Origin: Clostridium sp.
GTDB taxonomy: Bacteria; Bacillota_A; Clostridia; Lachnospirales; Lachnospiraceae
Direction of reading: 5' to 3'
DNA length: 9,164 nucleotides
NCBI GenBank assembly: GCA_023666975.1
Contig: JAMPAW010000133.1
Span: forward strand, 1-9,164
Positions within the stretch are counted from its first letter, which is position 1. Each line of letters opens with the position of its first letter. A program made the translations under genes and the position numbers. The notes beneath the pieces were generated by a model. The model was not told where the DNA came from. It saw nothing but the letters and a program-made list of their open reading frames with translations, and did no database searches. Shown here in pieces: positions 5,398 through 9,164 of the stretch.

Positions 5398-7974
5398 CTA
5401 TTTTGCTGTCAGTCCGTCCTTTGTCACGTCAACAGTAATCGTGTCCTGCACGCTGACATTGCCGGCCAAAATTAGTTTGGCAACCAGCGTATCGACATTC
5501 TTTTGCAGATAACGCTTTAGCGGTCTCGCTCCATACACCGGATCATATCCATGGTCCATGATATACTGCTTAGCCCTATCCGTAATCGTAAGTGAAAGCT
5601 CCTTCTCCGCCAGTCTTGCATTCAAGTCGACCACCAGCAAATCAATGATACCGCCAATATTATCCCTCGTCAGCGGTTTAAAAAGTATGGTTTCGTCAAG
5701 ACGGTTCAAAAACTCCGGGCGGAAATGTAGCTTCAATTCGTCAAACACCTGCTGCTTCGCCTTTTCCGTTATCTCACCCGCCTCGTCAATGCCCTCTAAC
5801 AGATAGGATGAACCGATGTTGGACGTCATAATCAGAATCGTGTTCTTAAAGTCAACGGTTTTCCCCTTTGAGTCGGTAATCCGTCCATCGTCTAACACCT
5901 GCAGCAACACATTAAATACATCAGGGTGTGCCTTTTCAATCTCGTCAAACAGTACTACTGAATACGGTTTTCTTCTGACCGCCTCCGTCAGCTGTCCTCC
6001 CTCATCATATCCCACATATCCGGGAGGTGCTCCTATCAGCCTTGCCACAGAATGTTTCTCCATATATTCACTCATATCAATCCGGACCATATTGGCCTCA
6101 TTGTCAAACAATGACTGCGCCAGTGTTTTTGCCAATTCCGTCTTGCCGACTCCGGTTGGTCCCAGAAACAAAAATGAGCCAATCGGTTTTGTCGGGTCCT
6201 TCACTCCCGCCTTTGAACGAATGATTGAATCCGAAACCAGCTCCACCGCCTCATTTTGTCCGATCACCCTTTCGTGCAGTGCATCCGCCAAATGCAGAGT
6301 CTTATTCCGTTCACTCTCCGTCAGCTTGGCTACCGGAATCCCTGTCCATTTGGAGACGATTCCTGCAATCTCCTCCTCCGATACATTCTCGTGCACCAGA
6401 CTTTTTTCCTTGGTTCCCTCCCGTTCCTCCAGCTCCGTCAGCTGTTTTTTTAGCTGCGGCAGTTTTCCGTATTGCAGCTCAGCTGCCTTATTCAAATCAT
6501 AATTGCGCTGTGCAATCTGAATCTCATTATTGACCTCTTCGATTTCCTCCTTCACGGTCCGCACCTTATCCACACCCATTTTCTCATTGTCCCAGTCTGC
6601 TTTCATCGACGCAAACCGGTCATGCAGTTCCCGCAGTTCTCCCTGAAGCTTTTCCAATCTCTCCCGGCTCAACCGGTCCTCCTCATTCTTAAGGGCTGCC
6701 TCCTCTATTTCCAGCTGCATGATCCGCCGGCTGATTTCATCTAGTTCTACCGGCATCGAATCCAATTCCGTCTTAATCAGGGCACATGCCTCGTCTACCA
6801 AATCAATCGCTTTATCGGGAAGAAAACGGTCGGAAATATAGCGGTTAGACAGTGTGGCAGCCGCTACAATGGCACTGTCACTGATTTTCACGCCGTGGTA
6901 TACCTCATAGCGGTTCTTTAAGCCTCTTAAAATGGAAATCGTATCCTCTACTGTCGGTTCATTTACCATCACCGGCTGGAACCGGCGCTCCAAAGCCGCA
7001 TCCGTCTCAATATATTTCCGATATTCATCAAGGGTAGTGGCACCGATACAATGAAGCTCTCCTCTCGCCAACATCGGCTTTAGCATATTCCCTGCATCTA
7101 ATGCCCCGTCAGTTTTACCGGCACCTACAATCGTATGCAGCTCGTCGATAAAGAGAATAATTTCACCGTCTGAATTTTTTATCTCATCGAGTACCGCCTT
7201 TAGACGCTCCTCAAATTCGCCACGATATTTTGCCCCGGCAATGAGAGCACCCATATCCAGTGCAAATATCTGCTTATCCTTTAACGCCTCCGGCACGTCA
7301 CCTCTGACGATTCGCTGCGCCAGCCCTTCCACGGCAGCGGTTTTACCCACTCCCGGCTCACCAATCAGCACAGGGTTATTCTTTGTCTTTCTGGAAAGGA
7401 TTCTGATAATATTGCGGATTTCCGCATCCCGGCCGATAACCGGGTCCAGTTTCTGCTCTCTGGCACGTTTAACCAAATCGTAGCCGTATTTCTCAAGGCT
7501 GTCATAAACCGCCTCCGGGTTGTCACTCTCTACCCGCTGATTCCCTCTCACCTCCGCCAACGCCTTTAAAAAGCGCTCTGAGGTAAGACCGTAGCCCATA
7601 AAGAGACCTTTCAATGCCTTGTTGGGATGCTTTAAAAGTGCCAGAAAAATATGCTCCACAGAAATGTAGGTATCTCCCATCTGCTTTGCCTCTTTTTCCG
7701 CATGGACAAACGTTTTCTGAAAATCTGCGCTGGTAAATAAATTGCCCCCTGAAACTTTCGGCCGGTAGGCGACCAGTTTTTCGGCTTCTTTGGAAAAATA
7801 CTCCAAGTCGATATCCATTTTTTGTATCAGTTTGGCAATCAAGCTCTCGTCTACGGTCAGCAGGCTGTATAAAATGTGCTCCTGATCAATTTCCTGATTA
7901 TTATATTCATAGGCAAGTTTTTCACAGTTTTCTACAACCTCTAATGATTTTTTCGTAAATTTTTCTGCATTCAT
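5398..7974 (-). CDS. clpB: ATP-dependent disaggregase ClpB
   Basis: An 858-aa Hsp100 chaperone of normal family length. It forms a cytoplasmic hexamer that, with DnaK/DnaJ/GrpE, threads aggregated proteins through its pore. Domains in order: Clp N-domain with two repeats (about 1-145); AAA+ module 1 with Walker A GEPGVGKT (205-212, K211), pore loop AGAKYRGE (Y250), Walker B ILFIDE (D277, E278) and arginine fingers R330/R331; the middle coiled-coil domain (about 400-525) that separates ClpB from ClpA/ClpX; and AAA+ module 2 with Walker A GPTGVGKT (605-612, K611), pore loop GYVGYDEGG (Y653), Walker B VVLFDE (D677, E678) and arginine finger R758 in [10 protein letters not shown] small C-terminal domain follows (YGARPLKRY). 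No key residue is missing. The frame is open to an ATG at 8007, but GAGGTGG lies 7 nt before the ATG at 7974, so MNAEKFT is the start. A CIRCE operator and promoter upstream indicate HrcA-controlled heat-shock expression. No convincing terminator follows. Confidence 0.98.
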   Translation of the reverse strand: MNAEKFTKKSLEVVENCEKLAYEYNNQEIDQEHILYSLLTVDESLIAKLIQKMDIDLEYFSKEAEKLVAYRPKVSGGNLFTSADFQKTFVHAEKEAKQMGDTYISVEHIFLALLKHPNKALKGLFMGYGLTSERFLKALAEVRGNQRVESDNPEAVYDSLEKYGYDLVKRAREQKLDPVIGRDAEIRNIIRILSRKTKNNPVLIGEPGVGKTAAVEGLAQRIVRGDVPEALKDKQIFALDMGALIAGAKYRGEFEERLKAVLDEIKNSDGEIILFIDELHTIVGAGKTDGALDAGNMLKPMLARGELHCIGATTLDEYRKYIETDAALERRFQPVMVNEPTVEDTISILRGLKNRYEVYHGVKISDSAIVAAATLSNRYISDRFLPDKAIDLVDEACALIKTELDSMPVELDEISRRIMQLEIEEAALKNEEDRLSRERLEKLQGELRELHDRFASMKADWDNEKMGVDKVRTVKEEIEEVNNEIQIAQRNYDLNKAAELQYGKLPQLKKQLTELEEREGTKEKSLVHENVSEEEIAGIVSKWTGIPVAKLTESERNKTLHLADALHERVIGQNEAVELVSDSIIRSKAGVKDPTKPIGSFLFLGPTGVGKTELAKTLAQSLFDNEANMVRIDMSEYMEKHSVARLIGAPPGYVGYDEGGQLTEAVRRKPYSVVLFDEIEKAHPDVFNVLLQVLDDGRITDSKGKTVDFKNTILIMTSNIGSSYLLEGIDEAGEITEKAKQQVFDELKLHFRPEFLNRLDETILFKPLTRDNIGGIIDLLVVDLNARLAEKELSLTITDRAKQYIMDHGYDPVYGARPLKRYLQKNVDTLVAKLILAGNVSVQDTITVDVTKDGLTAK

Positions 7975-7981
7975 ATTGATT

Positions 7982-7988
7982 CCACCTC
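7982..7988 (-). promoter_or_regulatory. Ribosome binding site of clpB
   Basis: GAGGTGG lies 7 nt before the ATG at 7974-7972. It would fall inside the coding sequence if the upstream in-frame ATG at 8007 were used, so it fixes the shorter start. Confidence 0.8.
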
Positions 7989-8026
7989 GTCTCTTTCTTT
8001 TCGTCAAGAAATCAAATCTGTTTTGT

Positions 8027-8034
8027 GTGCTAAC
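8027..8034. promoter_or_regulatory. Extra CIRCE-like half-site at the clpB transcription start
   Basis: GTGCTAAC (plus strand) is an exact inverted copy of GTTAGCAC at 8053-8060, the inner part of one CIRCE arm, with 18 nt between them. It overlaps the predicted +1 near 8031. It may be a weak second HrcA contact or a relic of an operator duplication. Confidence 0.4.
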
Positions 8035-8037
8035 GAT

Positions 8038-8066
8038 AAAATATCACGTTTTGTTAGCACCGTCAA
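8038..8066 (-). promoter_or_regulatory. clpB promoter, sigma-A type with extended -10
   Basis: On the minus strand, -35 TTGACG (8066-8061) is followed after 17 nt by -10 TATTTT (8043-8038), preceded by TGA, which makes an extended -10 (TGn). The predicted start is near 8031, giving a leader of about 57 nt. The -35 box sits inside the CIRCE element, the expected position for repression by HrcA. Confidence 0.75.
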
Positions 8067-8080
8067 GTAGCGAGTGCTAA
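8054..8080. promoter_or_regulatory. CIRCE operator (HrcA binding site)
   Basis: On the plus strand, TTAGCACCG, a 9-nt spacer (TCAAGTAGC) and GAGTGCTAA. The consensus is TTAGCACTC-N9-GAGTGCTAA, so the distal arm is perfect and the promoter-proximal arm differs only at its last two bases. The spacer is exactly 9 nt. It overlaps the clpB -35 box, so HrcA would repress clpB at normal temperature and release it on heat shock. No CtsR-type direct heptad repeat was seen. Confidence 0.93.
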
Positions 8081-8094
8081 AATTGTCAGAAAAT

Positions 8095-8127
8095 TTTGCA
8101 GTCACTGTAATACTATAGGACTGCAAA
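8095..8127. repeat. Inverted repeat upstream of the CIRCE element
   Basis: TTTGCAGTC and GACTGCAAA are perfect 9-bp arms around a 15-nt loop. Read on the minus strand, the hairpin is followed by AAAATTTTCTG and then CAATTTT, so it could be a weak terminator ending transcription from the nuclease-family gene just before the clpB promoter. The long loop and poor U-tract make that uncertain; an operator is the alternative. Confidence 0.4.
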
Positions 8128-8137
8128 TGTAAAATTA

Positions 8138-8186
8138 GTACAACGAATATTAAGTTCTTTGATGTTAAACTTAGTATTCGTTGTAC
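8138..8186. repeat. Long 19-bp-arm palindrome in the gap before clpB
   Basis: GTACAACGAATATTAAGTT (8138-8156) and its near-perfect inverted copy (8168-8186) flank an 11-nt loop. The single difference forms a G-U pair in a plus-strand RNA and a C-A mismatch in a minus-strand RNA. On the minus strand TAATTTTACATTT follows, so it may terminate the nuclease-family transcript. It is AT-rich, and no target-site duplication or transposase is visible. Confidence 0.6.
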
Positions 8187-8210
8187 CAGATATTCTGTTT
8201 TGTTATCTTT

Positions 8211-8235
8211 ACTGCTGCGATTTTGCGCTGGCAGT
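8211..8235 (-). terminator. Possible terminator-like hairpin after the nuclease-family gene
   Basis: On the minus strand, ACTGC-ca-GCG-caaaat-CGC-a-GCAGT forms a 5-bp plus 3-bp stem with a small internal loop, starting 18 nt after the stop codon at 8254. A purine-rich stretch rather than a U-tract follows, so intrinsic termination here is doubtful; it may be a 3'-end stability hairpin. Confidence 0.3.
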
Positions 8236-8253
8236 GAATAAAGTCCCGTGAGC

Positions 8254-9164
8254 CTATTGCTGCAATTTTACCAGACAGTCCTTCCCGCAAAAGGCAATGC
8301 CATACCGGTATACCGTGGCATACCCGTCATCTTCCAATTCCCTGGCATAGTTCCGCTCTTCAATCTGTTTAAGAGCCTCGTCCGCTTTCTGATCCAACTG
8401 GTTAAACTTATCTGCCACCTTAAATTCCAGTACATAGGCAGGCTTTCTGCGGGTTACCGGCTTGACAAACAAATCACTCCGTCCGCTGCCGCCTTCCCGG
8501 TTTGACTTCACAATGTAGCCCTTCATGCCGGACAGGATTCCGGTTAGAAAGCCATGATAGAAACTCTCATAGGCATCATTAAAACTAATCGTTTCCAGCA
8601 GCATATCGACAATCCCTTCCTCCACTGTCGGCACGTCCAGGTTCACCAGCGCGGTAAACAGCCCGGTGCGGTCTTTGGCCTTTACCTTTTGGTCGAACCA
8701 GCTAAGAATCTTTGTGCGGAAGATATAACGCACCTCTTCATTTGGTATGGTAAGATGGACATATAGCTGTTTGGTCCTTTGGTCTATGTGTTCTCCAACC
8801 TTGCGGAAATATCCGGTAAAGAACATAAAATTCCACAGGTTATCCATGGTCTCATAGATTTCATCATAAGTGATATCCTCATGGATTGGCTTTTCAATGG
8901 TTTTCCCCTCGATGAGTTCTTCGATCTCCGTTTTGGTGTCCTCGTCCGCCATTTCAATGAGCTTGCGCACAATGCTGTTGGAGCTGGTGTTTGCCCAGTA
9001 GGCTTTCGGATACTGGTTCTTGTCTTCGCACAAATCATCCATAAGCTGTATGACACTCCACGGATTGTATACGTTAGCATTCCCGAACAGGTAGCCGTTA
9101 TACCACTCCTTAAATACATCAAATTTCTCCGGCATCCGGTAGTCTTCACAGATTTTCTGTACTT
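8254..9164 (-). CDS. PD-(D/E)XK nuclease-family protein (AAA-ATPase-like), 5' end outside the window
   Basis: The frame stays open through the window edge, so the 303 visible codons are the C-terminal part of a longer protein; ATG 9135 is internal. Numbered from that Met, KEWYNGYLFGNANVYNPWSV (9-28) is the end of the AAA-ATPase-like region typical of this family. A helical linker (about 50-205) leads to a C-terminal PD-(D/E)XK domain: SGRSDLFV supplies D221, YVLEFKVA supplies E237 and K239, and ALKQIEERNYA supplies Q257 of the D...ExK...Q nuclease core. The catalytic pattern looks intact. These proteins often occur in many copies in gut Clostridia and Bacteroidetes, and their biological role is not settled; proposals include mobile-element or defence-linked nuclease functions. 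It ends 174 nt before the CIRCE operator of clpB and appears to be transcribed separately from it. Confidence 0.9.
   Translation of the reverse strand, partial: VQKICEDYRMPEKFDVFKEWYNGYLFGNANVYNPWSVIQLMDDLCEDKNQYPKAYWANTSSNSIVRKLIEMADEDTKTEIEELIEGKTIEKPIHEDITYDEIYETMDNLWNFMFFTGYFRKVGEHIDQRTKQLYVHLTIPNEEVRYIFRTKILSWFDQKVKAKDRTGLFTALVNLDVPTVEEGIVDMLLETISFNDAYESFYHGFLTGILSGMKGYIVKSNREGGSGRSDLFVKPVTRRKPAYVLEFKVADKFNQLDQKADEALKQIEERNYARELEDDGYATVYRYGIAFCGKDCLVKLQQ

Noticed and set aside
5816..6502. Open frame of 228 codons on the plus strand
   Set aside because: It is antisense to the second AAA+ and middle regions of clpB, which is unmistakably coding on the minus strand; the Ser-rich translation is typical of a shadow frame.
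8001..8006. Second TTGACG in the clpB leader as another -35 box
   Set aside because: No -10-like hexamer lies at a suitable distance before the clpB start; the spacing falls on the ribosome binding site and start codon.
7975..8007. Longer N-terminus for ClpB (ATG at 8007)
   Set aside because: The extra 11 residues translate the ribosome binding site region and precede the conserved MNAEKFT start.
8138..8186. Palindrome as a CRISPR repeat or insertion sequence
   Set aside because: There is only one copy in the window, no spacer array, no transposase and no flanking target duplication.

Overview
The window looks like a chromosomal segment from a low-to-mid-GC Firmicute, most probably a Clostridia/Lachnospiraceae-type gut anaerobe. 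This is inferred from strong AGGAGG/GAGGTGG ribosome binding sites, a CIRCE (HrcA) operator in front of clpB, Gram-positive lipoprotein and cell-wall-binding modules, an MBOAT-DHHW acylation pair, and a PD-(D/E)XK 'AAA-ATPase-like' protein of a type abundant in that group. No rRNA, tRNA, insertion sequence or CRISPR array was seen. All seven genes lie on the minus strand, so transcription runs from high to low coordinates.

Layout in transcription order: (i) 9164-8254, the 3' part of a PD-(D/E)XK nuclease-family gene that enters from outside the window. (ii) 8253-7975, a 279-nt gap with three inverted repeats, a CIRCE operator overlapping a good sigma-A-type promoter, and an extra CIRCE-like half-site at the predicted transcription start. 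(iii) 7974-5398, full-length clpB (858 aa). (iv) 5397-5253, a 145-nt gap with no convincing clpB terminator but a clear promoter (TTGACT, 17 nt, TATCCT) whose spacer is almost filled by a perfect 8+4+8 palindrome. (v) 5252-1, five closely spaced genes: a secreted transglutaminase-like protein with cell-wall-binding repeats, an MBOAT membrane O-acyltransferase, a DHHW-family (AlgJ/AlgX-like) extracytoplasmic acyltransferase, a lipoprotein with three DUF348 repeats and a G5 domain, and a secreted FN3-like protein cut by the window edge exactly at what appears to be block I of a GDSL/SGNH hydrolase.

The five-gene unit reads as a cell-surface modification locus. By analogy with alginate and wall-polymer O-acetylation, the MBOAT protein would pass acyl groups across the membrane, the DHHW protein would transfer them to an extracellular glycan, and the SGNH protein would transfer or remove them. 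The G5 lipoprotein and the wall-binding transglutaminase-like protein would act at the envelope as adaptors or processing factors. The substrate cannot be read from the sequence. The pairing of acylation enzymes with a wall-anchored transglutaminase-like protein and a G5/DUF348 lipoprotein under one palindrome-bearing promoter is the most interesting feature of the window.
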